A DNA stretch of 38,647 bases from Acidobacteriota bacterium (GCA_028876365.1 JAGWRZ010000137.1:1-38647), one strand, 5' to 3'. Counted from the stretch's first letter, positions 31,548-38,647 are shown. Notes: a model not told the origin generated them from the sequence alone. Numbers and translations: made by a program.

Positions 31548-32140
31548 CCTGCGTTCCGGCTGAGCCAGGGATCGACGAAGACGTCGTCGACCTGCCACGT
31601 CCCGCTCGAGCCCGTGTTCGTCAGGCGGAGCTGGGCCGAGACGGTCGCGAGGGGAAGCGACAGGAGGGACGGCACGTCGGCGGTCGGCTCCCAGGCGGCG
31701 TAGCCGGCGGGGCCGAAGCTCGTGACGTTCAGGATCCCCGTGACGTTTCCGAGCAGCCCGTAGAAGACGATCTGCGCGCGCAGCGAGCCGTTCGCGCCGT
31801 TCGCCTTGGCGAACATCCGCCAGTCGGGCGCGAGCAGAGCCGTGCACACGCGCGGGCTCGAGGCGGTGCCGCCCGGCCCGATCGAGAGGGAGCTGGAGCC
31901 GGAGCCGTTGACCCCCCACGGCTCGTTGCCGGTCACGACGGTCGAGCCCGAGACGCTCCACCCGCTCGTCCCGTTCTCGAAGCCGTTGTTGGCGAAGCCG
32001 AAATAGTCGTTGTAGTCGCCGAACTGGGCGAACGGCTGCTGGTTCGCCGGACAGGTGAGAAGCCCCGCGCTACCGGCCGGCGCCGATACCGCCGCGACAC
32101 AGGCGCCCAGTGCAAATGCGAGAGCCAGCCGCTTGATCAT
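31544..32140 (-). CDS. secreted jelly-roll (carbohydrate-binding-like) protein
   Basis: 198 residues from ATG 32140. Signal peptide ~1-25 (MIKRLALAFALGACVAAVSA). NNGFENGTSGWSVSGSTVV is the typical opening of CBM4/CBM22-like beta-sandwiches, and the end (SAQLRLTNTGSSGTWQVDDV) closes the fold. No catalytic domain is attached, so it is probably a single binding module or a surface protein; the ligand is unknown. The upstream extension to 32371 is not conserved-looking. An AGGAGG ribosome site lies upstream. Confidence 0.7.
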   Translation of the reverse strand: MIKRLALAFALGACVAAVSAPAGSAGLLTCPANQQPFAQFGDYNDYFGFANNGFENGTSGWSVSGSTVVTGNEPWGVNGSGSSSLSIGPGGTASSPRVCTALLAPDWRMFAKANGANGSLRAQIVFYGLLGNVTGILNVTSFGPAGYAAWEPTADVPSLLSLPLATVSAQLRLTNTGSSGTWQVDDVFVDPWLSRNAG

Positions 32141-32215
32141 GGTCGCCACCCCGACCTCCTGAGAACGCCGCAGAACTTGGACAGGCCGCACTCTCCCCGC
32201 GGTCGGTCGCCCCCG

Positions 32216-32235
32216 CGATCCCTCTTCGAGGGGAT
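32216..32235. other. hairpin in the divergent gap before the HD-GYP gene
   Basis: GATCCCTC pairs with GAGGGGATC (one bulged G) around TTC. The 141-base gap between the divergent genes shows no clear -10 boxes. Confidence 0.3.
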
Positions 32236-32281
32236 CTTGCGCAGAGTCCCTCGACCGAGGTACGTGGAGAGGCATTTCCCG

Positions 32282-33619
32282 ATGGACAATCTCACTGTGG
32301 AAGCCGCTGCGGCCGGCACTCTTTCCCACGACCTGTTCGCGACCGAGCTGGTCGAACGCGCGCGCTCGCAATCGGGCCGCGCGCTCGGCAACCGTGCGCT
32401 CGCGTACCTCCTGGCCGCCGGGTTCCTCGCGGCCGCGATCGCGACGGCCGCGCTCGCGCCGCCGCTTCGCGGCTTCTCACCCGTCGCGGCGGTCGTCGCG
32501 GTCATCGCGTACGCCGCCGTCTCGCGCGTCACCTTCGAGGTGGGCAACGGCCTCGTCGTCGCGACGCAGCTCGTCCTCGTCCCGATGCTGTTCGCGCTCC
32601 CTGCGCGCGACGTGCCGCTTCTCATCGCCGCCGGCTACCTCGCCGGCCAGCTGCCCGAGTTCGCCCGCGGCCGGGTACCCGTCGACCAGTGGCCGATCTT
32701 CGTCTTCGGCTCGTCATACTCCCTCGGCCCAGCGCTCGTCCTCGCCCTCGCGCACGCGCGTGCGCCGAGGTGGCAGGATGCGGCTGTCTACCTCGGCGCC
32801 TTCGCCGCCCAGTGGACGGCGGACTTCGTCCCGAACGCGCTCTGGTCGCGGCACTGCTGGGGCATCCCGCTGCGCGAGCAGGCGAGCGCGATGCGCGTGT
32901 CGCTGCTCGTCGACGGGTCCCTCGCACCGATCGGGCTCGTCGTCGCATTCGCCTCCAGGGGCACGATCTGGGGCTTGTTCGCGGCCATGCCGCTCGTCGT
33001 CCTCCTGCACGTCTTCGCGCGGGAGCGCCAGCGCCGGCTCGACCACGCCCTCGAGCTCTCGGGCGCGTACAAGGGAACGGCGCTGCTTCTCGGCGAGATG
33101 ATCGAGGCCGACGACGCCTACACGGGCAGCCACAGCCGCGACGTCGTCGATCTCGTGCTCGCCGTGTCGGACACCCTGGGCCTCGATCCGCAGACGCGGC
33201 GGCACGCGGAGTTCGCGGCCCTCCTGCACGACGTCGGCAAGGTGAAGATCCCGTCCGAGATCATCAACAAGCCGGGCCCGCTCGACGCGGACGAATGGGC
33301 GCTCATGAGCACGCACACGGTGCTCGGCGAGGAGATGCTCGGCCAGGTGGGCGGGCTCCTCGGCGCCGTCGGCCACGTCGTCCGGTCCTCGCACGAGCGC
33401 TGGGACGGCGGCGGCTATCCCGACGGCCTCGCGGGCGAGCAGATCCCGATCGCCGCGCGGATCGTGTCCGCCTGCGATGCCTGGAGCGCGATGACGACCG
33501 ACCGCGCCTACCGCACGCGGCTCTCGCACCGCGAGGCCGTCGCAGAGCTGCGCCGGTGCGCCGGGTCGCAGTTCGACGAGCGCGTCGTCGATGCGCTCCT
33601 CTCTGTTCTCCACGGGTAG
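32282..33619 (+). CDS. membrane HD-GYP cyclic-di-GMP phosphodiesterase
   Basis: 445 residues. An N-terminal membrane region of about six or seven helices (~38-247) is followed by an HD-GYP domain with GEMIEADDAYTGSHSRDV, His316-Asp317 in LLHDVGKVKIP and the GYP signature at 378-380 (GGGYPDGL), then SACDAWSAMTTDRAYR. These residues support c-di-GMP hydrolysis to pGpG/GMP. The membrane part looks like a MASE-type sensor; the ligand is unknown. ATG 32282 has a GGAGAGG site. It stops immediately before a convergent gene. Confidence 0.92.
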   Translation: MDNLTVEAAAAGTLSHDLFATELVERARSQSGRALGNRALAYLLAAGFLAAAIATAALAPPLRGFSPVAAVVAVIAYAAVSRVTFEVGNGLVVATQLVLVPMLFALPARDVPLLIAAGYLAGQLPEFARGRVPVDQWPIFVFGSSYSLGPALVLALAHARAPRWQDAAVYLGAFAAQWTADFVPNALWSRHCWGIPLREQASAMRVSLLVDGSLAPIGLVVAFASRGTIWGLFAAMPLVVLLHVFARERQRRLDHALELSGAYKGTALLLGEMIEADDAYTGSHSRDVVDLVLAVSDTLGLDPQTRRHAEFAALLHDVGKVKIPSEIINKPGPLDADEWALMSTHTVLGEEMLGQVGGLLGAVGHVVRSSHERWDGGGYPDGLAGEQIPIAARIVSACDAWSAMTTDRAYRTRLSHREAVAELRRCAGSQFDERVVDALLSVLHG

Positions 33620-33883
33620 CTACATCCCGAGCGCCTCCGCGAGCGCTGGATGGTGCGACAGCCGCTCGTGCAGTCGCGCAAGGTCGCGCGCCCGGAGCGT
33701 GACCGGCCCGCGCCGCGCCCGTCCGTCCGTCGTGTACGCGAACCGCACGAGCCGCTCGCCGCTCGCCGTCTCGAGCAGCTCCACTCTCGTCGAGAAGCGG
33801 CGCTCGCCGGCCTGCTGCCGCACCGACACGTGCTCCACGAGGTCCGCTCCGCCCCACGGGGTCGCCGCCTTCGAAGTCGCCAT
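33620..33883 (-). CDS. small hypothetical protein
   Basis: 87 residues, soluble: EHVSVRQQAGERRFSTRVEL, GERLVRFAYTTDGRARRGPVTL split over ~43-63, and LHERLSHHPALAEALGM. I do not recognise it, although short beta-rich proteins of this kind occur widely in the phylum. ATG 33883 has TACGTT six bases upstream. Its stop directly abuts the HD-GYP stop on the other strand. Confidence 0.65.
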   Translation of the reverse strand: MATSKAATPWGGADLVEHVSVRQQAGERRFSTRVELLETASGERLVRFAYTTDGRARRGPVTLRARDLARLHERLSHHPALAEALGM

Positions 33884-33889
33884 GGACGG

Positions 33890-33895
33890 AACGTA
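33890..33895 (-). promoter_or_regulatory. -10 element of the 33883 gene
   Basis: TACGTT on the minus strand, 6-base spacer, ATG 33883. Confidence 0.4.
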
Positions 33896-33936
33896 TGCAG
33901 CGAGGTGTGACCCGGGTGTGACGCCTTCCCGCCGCG

Positions 33937-34410
33937 TCAGGCGGGTCGCTCGTCGCCTCGGGGCGGCTCTTGCAGCTCGAGGAGCAGGGTGCGGAGAAGG
34001 GCGAAGCGTTCCGGTCCGAGCTGCCGCTCCCAGGCGGCTTCCATCTCGGCGACCGCGTCGCGGATCACGCCGACCGCGTCGAGGCCTCGTCGCGTGAGGG
34101 CGATCCTCTTGGAGCGGAGGTCGTCGGGGTGGCGCTCGCGCTCGAGGTAGCCGAGGCGCTCGAGCTCGCGCAGGAGGTAGTTCAGCGCCTGCTTGCTGAT
34201 CCCGAGCCGGGCGGCGACGTCGGTCGGCCTCGCCCCCTGCGGCCCCGGGTAGCGGAAGACGGTGAAATAGGCCCGGTCGAAGTCCTCGAAGCCGCGCTCG
34301 CGCAGCCGATCGAGCATGTGCTGCTGGACCGCCTCCCACGGCATGCGCAGGAGGGCGCCGATCAGCGGGGGCCCGAACGGCGCCGTCTCGTCGATCTCGG
34401 ACGAATTCAT
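33937..34410 (-). CDS. MarR-family winged-helix transcriptional regulator
   Basis: 157 residues. Winged helix: PTDVAARLGISKQALNYLLRELERLGYLER (~66-95) gives the recognition helix, and RSKRIALTRRGLDAV is the wing plus dimer helix. ATG 34410 is the first start after the control region. It diverges from a cupin operon, and the palindrome GGTAAAGCAACTTTACC plus a degenerate copy lie between the two, so it probably represses that operon and itself. The inducer is unknown; MarR proteins often sense aromatic or reactive compounds. Confidence 0.9.
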   Translation of the reverse strand: MNSSEIDETAPFGPPLIGALLRMPWEAVQQHMLDRLRERGFEDFDRAYFTVFRYPGPQGARPTDVAARLGISKQALNYLLRELERLGYLERERHPDDLRSKRIALTRRGLDAVGVIRDAVAEMEAAWERQLGPERFALLRTLLLELQEPPRGDERPA

Positions 34411-34420
34411 AAAGCGACTT
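34410..34420. promoter_or_regulatory. second, degenerate MarR operator
   Basis: TAAAGCGACTT, matching TAAAGCAACTT of the main site at all but one position. It covers the marR start codon and the first two bases of the -35 box. Centre to centre, the two sites are 38 bases apart. Confidence 0.5.
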
Positions 34421-34448
34421 GACAAATAGCTCCCACCGCCTCTATGGT
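34419..34448 (+). promoter_or_regulatory. sigma-70-type promoter of the cupin operon
   Basis: -35 TTGACA (34419-34424), 18-base spacer, -10 TATGGT (34443-34448). This is the best full promoter in the window, and both boxes are touched by the putative operators. Confidence 0.7.
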
Positions 34449-34462
34449 AAAGCAACTTTACC
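34446..34462. promoter_or_regulatory. main MarR operator
   Basis: GGTAAAG-CAA-CTTTACC, a perfect 7-bp inverted repeat overlapping the end of the -10 box and the expected transcription start of the cupin operon. Confidence 0.65.
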
Positions 34463-34482
34463 GGACACGGAAGAGAGGGGCG

Positions 34483-34923
34483 ATGACGACGAGCACGCAC
34501 GACGAGATCAGGGTGGGAGCGATCGCGATCCGGTTCCTGCTCGAGGGCGCCCAGTCGAACGGCTCGGTGGCGGCGTTCGAGTTCGCCGTCCCGGCCGGCT
34601 CCAGGGTCCCGGCGGCGCACAGCCACGACGGCTACGAGGAGACGATCTACGGGCTCGAGGGCACGCTCGTCTGGACGGTCGAAGGCGAGGTGCACGAGAT
34701 CGGCACCGGCGAGGTGATCTGCATCCCCCGCAGCGTCGTCCACCAGTTCGCGAATCTCGGCGAGCTCGACGCCAGGGCCCTCGCGATCGTGACTCCCGGC
34801 ATCCTTCGCGCCGACTACTTCCGCGAGGCCGCCGCCGTCATCGACGCCGCCGCCGGCGCGCCGCCCGACCCGGCGGCGATCGCCGCCGTGATGCGACGGC
34901 ACGGGCTCACCCCCGCGCCATGA
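34483..34923 (+). CDS. cupin-domain protein
   Basis: 146 residues. One cupin barrel with metal ligands His46, His48, Glu52/53 and His87 (AAHSHDGYEETIYGLEG; SVVHQF). It resembles quercetin-dioxygenase-like cupins, but no activity can be assigned. ATG 34483 has an AGAGAGGGG site. The start of the upstream frame (ATG 34444) lies in the promoter and is rejected. First gene of a four-gene operon under the MarR operator; the stop overlaps the next start (ATGA). Confidence 0.88.
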   Translation: MTTSTHDEIRVGAIAIRFLLEGAQSNGSVAAFEFAVPAGSRVPAAHSHDGYEETIYGLEGTLVWTVEGEVHEIGTGEVICIPRSVVHQFANLGELDARALAIVTPGILRADYFREAAAVIDAAAGAPPDPAAIAAVMRRHGLTPAP

Positions 34924-35159
34924 GCCCGACGGCGACGATTCACCGCGGGCCGCTCCACGACCGGCTCCCGCTGCCCTCGGCGCAGCGAGGCGACGAGCAA
35001 CACGTCCTCATGGTCGAGTTCGCGGCGCCGGACGGACGGAGGTGGCAGGCGATCGGCGGGGGCGACAGCCTCGCCGACGCCATCGCCTTCGCCCGGGACA
35101 GCTGCCCCGCCGGCGCGACCTGGCGACCCTCCGGCTGGAGCGAGCTCTATGGCGACTGA
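34920..35159 (+). CDS. small hypothetical protein of the cupin operon
   Basis: 79 residues. LPLPSAQRGDEQHVLMVEFAAPDGRRWQAIGGGD and SLADAIAFARDSCPAGATW cover most of it, read as residues ~16-68. One beta-hairpin and one helix are likely. No recognised family. ATG 34920 overlaps the first cupin gene, and its end overlaps the second cupin gene by 11 bases, so it is clearly cotranslated with them. Confidence 0.65.
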   Translation: MSPTATIHRGPLHDRLPLPSAQRGDEQHVLMVEFAAPDGRRWQAIGGGDSLADAIAFARDSCPAGATWRPSGWSELYGD

Positions 35160-35580
35160 GGCCGCCGCCGCGACGACGATCAGCGTCCTCGTCGCCCAGG
35201 AGAGCGTCAGCCTCACCTACGCCGGTCGCGGGGCGGGCGAGCGCGTCGCCGGTCTCCATATCCACCGGCACGCCGAGGCGTTCTACGTCCTCGAAGGCGC
35301 GCTCACGTTCGAGGTCGGAGCCGAGCGGGAGACGATCACGATCGGCTCGGGCGGCTTCGTCGCGGTTCCTCCCGGCCTCGCGCACGGGTACCGCACCGCC
35401 CGCGGCCACCCGGCACGCTGGCTCATCGTCCACGCCCGCGACGGCGGGTTCGCCGCGTTCATGCGCGGCATGCGCGACGGCGTCGAGGTCGACTGGGACG
35501 TCGCACCGGTCCCCGCCGACGGCGGCCTGCCGGCGGACCGTGCGATCGTCGCCCGCCCGTGCCCTACGATCACGCGATGA
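35149..35580 (+). CDS. second cupin-domain protein
   Basis: 143 residues. A single cupin with His37, His39, Glu43 (LHIHRHAEAFYVLEG) and His79 (PPGLAHGYRT), i.e. a full metal site. The cupin family is distinct from the first one in the operon. ATG 35149 lies inside the preceding gene, and its stop overlaps the glyoxalase start (ATGA). Confidence 0.88.
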   Translation: MATEAAAATTISVLVAQESVSLTYAGRGAGERVAGLHIHRHAEAFYVLEGALTFEVGAERETITIGSGGFVAVPPGLAHGYRTARGHPARWLIVHARDGGFAAFMRGMRDGVEVDWDVAPVPADGGLPADRAIVARPCPTITR

Positions 35581-35969
35581 GCCGTTACCTGCACACGATG
35601 ATCAGGGTCACCGATCCCGAGAGAAGCCGGGCGTTCTACGAGGCGCTCGGCATGGAGTTTCGTCGCGAGATGGACATCGTCCGCGAGGGCGTCACGGAGG
35701 CGACGAACTACTTCTTCGGCTATCCCGGCCAGGACGAGGAGTTGGAGCTCACCGTCAACCACGACGGTCGCACCTACGAGATCGGCACCGGCTACGGGCA
35801 CATCGCGATCGGCGTGGAGGATCTCGACGCGACCCTCGCATCGCTCGAGCGGCAGGGGATCCGGCCCGAGCGCGAGCCCTACCGCGTTCGCGAAGGCGGC
35901 AGCCGTCTCTGCTTCGTCCGGGATCCCGACGGATATCGCGTGGAGGTGCTCGAGAAAGCCGGTTCCTGA
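35577..35969 (+). CDS. glyoxalase I-like VOC-superfamily protein
   Basis: 130 residues. It aligns by eye to GloA: HTMIRVTDPERSRAFYEALGM at the start, and FVRDPDGYRVEVLE at the end. The four GloA metal ligands are kept: His6, Glu57 (ELTVNH), His75 (GYGHIAIGV) and Glu123. It probably isomerises methylglyoxal-thiol adducts to lactoylthiols, with glutathione or an actinobacterial thiol. It is last in the MarR-controlled operon, which supports an electrophile-detoxification role. Confidence 0.88.
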   Translation: MSRYLHTMIRVTDPERSRAFYEALGMEFRREMDIVREGVTEATNYFFGYPGQDEELELTVNHDGRTYEIGTGYGHIAIGVEDLDATLASLERQGIRPEREPYRVREGGSRLCFVRDPDGYRVEVLEKAGS

Positions 35970-35991
35970 GCCGTCCGCCCTGCGGCGGACG

Positions 35992-36324
35992 CTACGGCGC
36001 CCGCGGATCGGTCTCGCGCGCGAGCCGCCCGGCCTCCCCTTGCTTGCGCACGAGCTGGTATCCCCCTCCGCGGTGGACGACCTTCTCGATCTCCGGCAGC
36101 TCATGACCGAACGCGAGGACGAAGACGGCCGGATCCTGCCGGGCGCGGTCGTACTCGGCGAGCGGCATCGTCACCGTCAGCGTGCAGTCGACGTTCGAGC
36201 ACTCGCACACGAACGCGTACATGTGGTTGTCGACGCCGTGACCGACGGCCGCGGCCTCGATCCGCTCGTTCACCTCCCGGAAGAGGCGCTCGTTCTCGGC
36301 CAATCTGCGCTCGCGCTCGTCCAC
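35992..36324 (-). CDS. Cys-rich small conserved protein
   Basis: 110 residues. An N-terminal helix (DERERRLAENERLFREVNER) is followed by CECSNVDC (Cys40, Cys42, Cys47) and GHELPEIEKVVHRGGGYQLV, ending in ETDPRAP. This layout is one I associate with a widespread actinobacterial protein of unknown function. The Cys cluster may bind metal. GTG 36324. It lies 33 bases after the GNAT gene on the same strand. Confidence 0.75.
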   Translation of the reverse strand: MDERERRLAENERLFREVNERIEAAAVGHGVDNHMYAFVCECSNVDCTLTVTMPLAEYDRARQDPAVFVLAFGHELPEIEKVVHRGGGYQLVRKQGEAGRLARETDPRAP

Positions 36325-36329
36325 GCCAG

Positions 36330-36361
36330 CTGAAACGGCGAACCCGAGTTTTTCGTTTCAG
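36330..36361. repeat. 8-bp inverted repeat between GNAT and Cys-rich genes
   Basis: CTGAAACG (36330-36337) and CGTTTCAG (36354-36361) are exact reverse complements around a 16-base loop containing a run of five T. It includes the GNAT stop codon. It could be a weak terminator or an operator for the 36324 gene. Confidence 0.45.
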
Positions 36362-36864
36362 GCAGGCAGCTCGTCCTCGAGCATCGCGTAGAGCACCGCG
36401 TCCTGCCACTCGCCGTTCTTGCGATACGCCTTCCGCTTCACACCCTCGCGCACGTAGCCGACCCGCTCGGCGTGCGCGAGAGCGCGCTCGTTGAAGCCGT
36501 AGATCTGGATCTCGAGGCGGTGGAAGCCGAGCTCGCGGAGGACGAGGCGCTGAAAGGCCCGCGCGAGGTCGTCTCCGAGCCTGCGCCCGCGGAAGCGCGG
36601 ATGGACGGCGAGACGCCCGCCTTCGACGATGCCGTTGCGCTCGTTCGCCACGCGGTAGGAGGCGGAGCCGATCCGCTCGCCGTCCGCCTCGGCGACGAGC
36701 CAGCCGAACGACTCCGGCTCTTGCTCCGACCGCTCGATGTCGGCGAGCACTTCCTCGAGCGAGGCGGGCGCGCGGCCGAGGAACGCCCGCGTCTCCTCGC
36801 CGGTCACGAGCTCGAGGAGGAACTGCGCATCAGAGCGGCTGGCGCGCCGCAGCTCGACGGACAC
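36358..36864 (-). CDS. GNAT-family N-acetyltransferase
   Basis: 168 residues. The acetyl-CoA pyrophosphate loop is RFRGRRLGD (90-98), preceded by GGRLAVHP and followed by LRELGFHRLEIQIYGFNERALAHAERVGY read in two parts. This is the RimJ/RimL-like subgroup that acetylates amino groups of proteins or small molecules; the substrate is unknown. GTG 36864 lies 35 bases inside the EamA gene, so the two form an operon. Confidence 0.9.
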   Translation of the reverse strand: MSVELRRASRSDAQFLLELVTGEETRAFLGRAPASLEEVLADIERSEQEPESFGWLVAEADGERIGSASYRVANERNGIVEGGRLAVHPRFRGRRLGDDLARAFQRLVLRELGFHRLEIQIYGFNERALAHAERVGYVREGVKRKAYRKNGEWQDAVLYAMLEDELPA

Positions 36865-37732
36865 GCCGCGACGCTACCGAAACGGCGCCGGAGCCGAGCG
36901 CGACGCCGGCCGAGATGAGCACGAGCCCGGCGAGCTTCTGGATCGACACGCCCTCGCCGAGGAAGACGGCGCCGTAGACGAGGGCGAAGGCCGGCAGCAT
37001 GTAGGCGACGAGCACCGAGCGCGACGAGCCGTACAGGCGGATCATCCGGTAGGAGAGGATCTGGGCGAGCGCGGTCCCGAGCAGGCCGAGCACGGCCCCG
37101 GACCCGACCGACTTCCATCCCGGCGCATGCGAGGGCAGCGTCGCGAGCGCGAGCGGGAGGAGCAGGACGAACGCCCCGGCCATCGACACCGCCGCGAGGA
37201 CGGGGCCGCCGACGCTCATCCGCCGGCCGGCATAGAGGTTCGCGGCCGCATAGGAGACGGATGCGACGACGATGGCGCCCACCCCGGCCGCCCCGCGCAA
37301 GCCTCCCTGCGGGTGCACGCCCGCGAGGATGGCGACGCCGACGAGGCCGAGGAGGACGCCCGCGAGCCGCCAGCCGGTCGAGCGCTCGCTCGGGACGAAG
37401 AAGACGGCGAGGAGCGCGACGAAGATCGGCACGGACGAGTTCGCCACCGCCGCCGTCCCCGAGTCGACCGACTTCTCGCCCCATGCGATGAGGGTGAACG
37501 GCACGGCCGCGTTCAGCACCGCGAGCACGAGCCCCGGCCGCCACGCGCGCGCGAGCGCCCGCCCGCCGTAGCGGCGCCGGGCGAACGCGAGAAGGACGGG
37601 GGCCGCGCAGAGCAGGCGGATCTCGATGAGCGCCGCCGGCGAGAGGTCGCGGACGCCGACCTTGATGAACAGGTACGACGACCCCCATATCGCCCCGAGG
37701 ACGACGAGGAGGAACGCGTACCGGCGGCTCAC
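36830..37732 (-). CDS. EamA/DMT-family transporter
   Basis: 300 residues, ten helices in two five-helix repeats. Repeat 1 opens [20 protein letters not shown] (7-26); repeat 2 opens near [22 protein letters not shown] read across ~150-171. Such proteins export amino acids or small metabolites. GTG 37732 matches the family start. It is divergent from purL with 34 bases between the two starts. Confidence 0.92.
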   Translation of the reverse strand: MSRRYAFLLVVLGAIWGSSYLFIKVGVRDLSPAALIEIRLLCAAPVLLAFARRRYGGRALARAWRPGLVLAVLNAAVPFTLIAWGEKSVDSGTAAVANSSVPIFVALLAVFFVPSERSTGWRLAGVLLGLVGVAILAGVHPQGGLRGAAGVGAIVVASVSYAAANLYAGRRMSVGGPVLAAVSMAGAFVLLLPLALATLPSHAPGWKSVGSGAVLGLLGTALAQILSYRMIRLYGSSRSVLVAYMLPAFALVYGAVFLGEGVSIQKLAGLVLISAGVALGSGAVSVASRRVRRAAARQPL

Positions 37733-37753
37733 GAGGTCATCGTCGAGGGAGGC

Positions 37754-37759
37754 TAGACT
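37754..37759 (+). promoter_or_regulatory. -10 element of purL
   Basis: TAGACT, 7-base spacer, CTG 37767. Hexamer and spacing are identical to the purB promoter. Confidence 0.5.
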
Positions 37760-37766
37760 GAATCAC

Positions 37767-38647
37767 CTGACGCAGGTAGCGGAACAGCCGCTCCATCGCG
37801 CCCTCGGTCTCACCGACTGGGAGGCGGATCGAATCCGGGAGCTACTCGGCCGCGACCCGAACCACTTCGAGCTCGCCGTCTTCTCGCTTCTCTGGTCGGA
37901 GCATTGCGGCTACAAGCACTCCGCGCCGCTCCTGCGCCGCCTCCCATCCTCGGGCGAGCGCGTCCTGCAGGGCCCCGGCGAGAACGCGGGCGTCCTCGAT
38001 CTCGGAGACGGGATCGCAGTCGCGTTCAAGGTCGAGTCGCACAACCATCCCTCCGCGGTCGAGCCGTTCCAGGGCGCCGCAACCGGGATCGGCGGGATCC
38101 TCCGCGACATCGTCGCCATGGGCGCGCGGCCGATCGCGCTCCTCGACGGCCTGTGGTTCGGGGCGCCAGACCACGACTTCGACCGGGCCGTCGCCGGGAT
38201 CGGCCATTACGGCAACTGCGTCGGTGTCCCGAACGTCGGCGGGCAGACGGTCTGGGACGACGCCTACCGCGGCAACTGCCTCGTGAACGCGATGTGCGTC
38301 GGCCTCCTGGACGCGCGGCGCCTGCAGACGGCGAAGGCGCAGGGGCCGGGCAACCTCGTCGTCCTCTTCGGCGCGACGACCGGACGCGACGGCATCGGCG
38401 GCGCCTCCGTCCTCGCGAGCCAGGAGCTCGGGGAGGACGACGCGGGCAAGCGGCCGTCGGTGCAGGTCGGCGACCCGTTCACCGGCAAGAAGCTGATCGA
38501 GGTCTCCGTCGAGCTCGTCGAGTCGGGCCTCGTCGAGTCGCTGCAGGACTGCGGTGCGGCCGGCCTCGCCTCGGCGCTCTCCGAGATGGCCGGGGACGGC
38601 GCCGGCCTCGACGTCCACCTCGACCGCGTGCCGCTGCGCGAGGCGGA
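37767..38647 (+). CDS. purL: FGAM synthase large subunit PurL, N-terminal part (cut by window edge); probable CTG start
   Basis: About 293 codons are visible. Marks of the small-type Pur[37 protein letters not shown] (catalytic His), [52 protein letters not shown], and [12 protein letters not shown]. There is no ATG, GTG or TTG in frame between the EamA region and [12 protein letters not shown] 37767 (reading [14 protein letters not shown]) lies exactly 7 bases after TAGACT, as GTG does in purB, so a leaderless CTG start is the best reading. The gene is separated from purQ by an accessory block. Confidence 0.93.
   Translation, partial: MTQVAEQPLHRALGLTDWEADRIRELLGRDPNHFELAVFSLLWSEHCGYKHSAPLLRRLPSSGERVLQGPGENAGVLDLGDGIAVAFKVESHNHPSAVEPFQGAATGIGGILRDIVAMGARPIALLDGLWFGAPDHDFDRAVAGIGHYGNCVGVPNVGGQTVWDDAYRGNCLVNAMCVGLLDARRLQTAKAQGPGNLVVLFGATTGRDGIGGASVLASQELGEDDAGKRPSVQVGDPFTGKKLIEVSVELVESGLVESLQDCGAAGLASALSEMAGDGAGLDVHLDRVPLREA

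Noticed and set aside
1-38647. CRISPR arrays, insertion sequences, prophage or integrase genes
   Set aside because: No regularly spaced repeats, transposase or integrase motifs were seen on either strand. The only dispersed repeat is the short palindrome.

Overview
The window is a very GC-rich (about 70% by eye), tightly packed bacterial chromosome segment. GTG starts are common, stop/start overlaps are frequent, and no gap exceeds 300 bases. The rpsF-ssb-rpsR-rplI-dnaB block, MoaX-type MoaD-MoaE fusion, leaderless-looking promoters and bacterial selenocysteine genes suggest an Actinomycetota member, most likely a deep lineage such as Thermoleophilia (Gaiella-like). That placement is inference; no rRNA marker is present.

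Layout. 1-3.4 kb: 5' part of a methylmalonyl-CoA mutase (-), an unknown ORF, and an ABC exporter half-transporter (-). 3.4-8.2 kb (+): MoaD-MoaE fusion, M50 membrane protease, LOG-family protein, selA, selB. 8.3-13.9 kb: nitrilase (-), membrane protein (+), hydantoinase/oxoprolinase pair hyuB and frameshifted hyuA (-), HAD hydrolase (+), then selC, the tRNA-Sec with anticodon TCA. 14.1-17.1 kb (+): the most unusual locus, comprising a secreted two-repeat protein, an ECF-like sigma factor with a C-terminal membrane segment and long low-complexity tail, and a secreted HtrA-like serine protease. 17.2-21.2 kb: small membrane protein (-), then rpsF, ssb, rpsR, rplI, dnaB and a small zinc-ribbon protein (+). 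21.3-31.5 kb: APC-type permease, purA, a methyltransferase/mobA/fdhD operon (-), purD-purE, an unknown secreted protein (-), and purB-purC-purS-purQ. 31.5-37.7 kb: an accessory block between purQ and purL, with a secreted jelly-roll-like protein, a membrane HD-GYP protein, a MarR regulator with operators facing a cupin/cupin/glyoxalase operon, a Cys-rich small protein, a GNAT and an EamA transporter. The window ends inside purL.

How the genes connect. selA, selB and selC make and insert selenocysteine. fdhD, mobA and moaX serve molybdenum cofactor/formate dehydrogenase biogenesis, so a selenocysteine formate dehydrogenase elsewhere in the genome is a reasonable inference. Most de novo purine genes (purA, B, C, D, E, L, Q, S) lie within 16 kb; purF, purM, purN, purH and purK are not seen.

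Main observations. (1) The secreted protein / membrane-tethered sigma / HtrA locus looks like a signalling module, and its sigma gene has no canonical start and begins at a perfect 14-bp hairpin. (2) A dispersed palindromic repeat around GTACCTGsTACCGG sits at gene 3' ends and once inside hyuA. (3) Ten genes carry a TANNNT element 6-8 bases before the start, and this rule points to a CTG start for purL. (4) hyuA is frameshifted. (5) A MarR operator pair is readable in the sequence.
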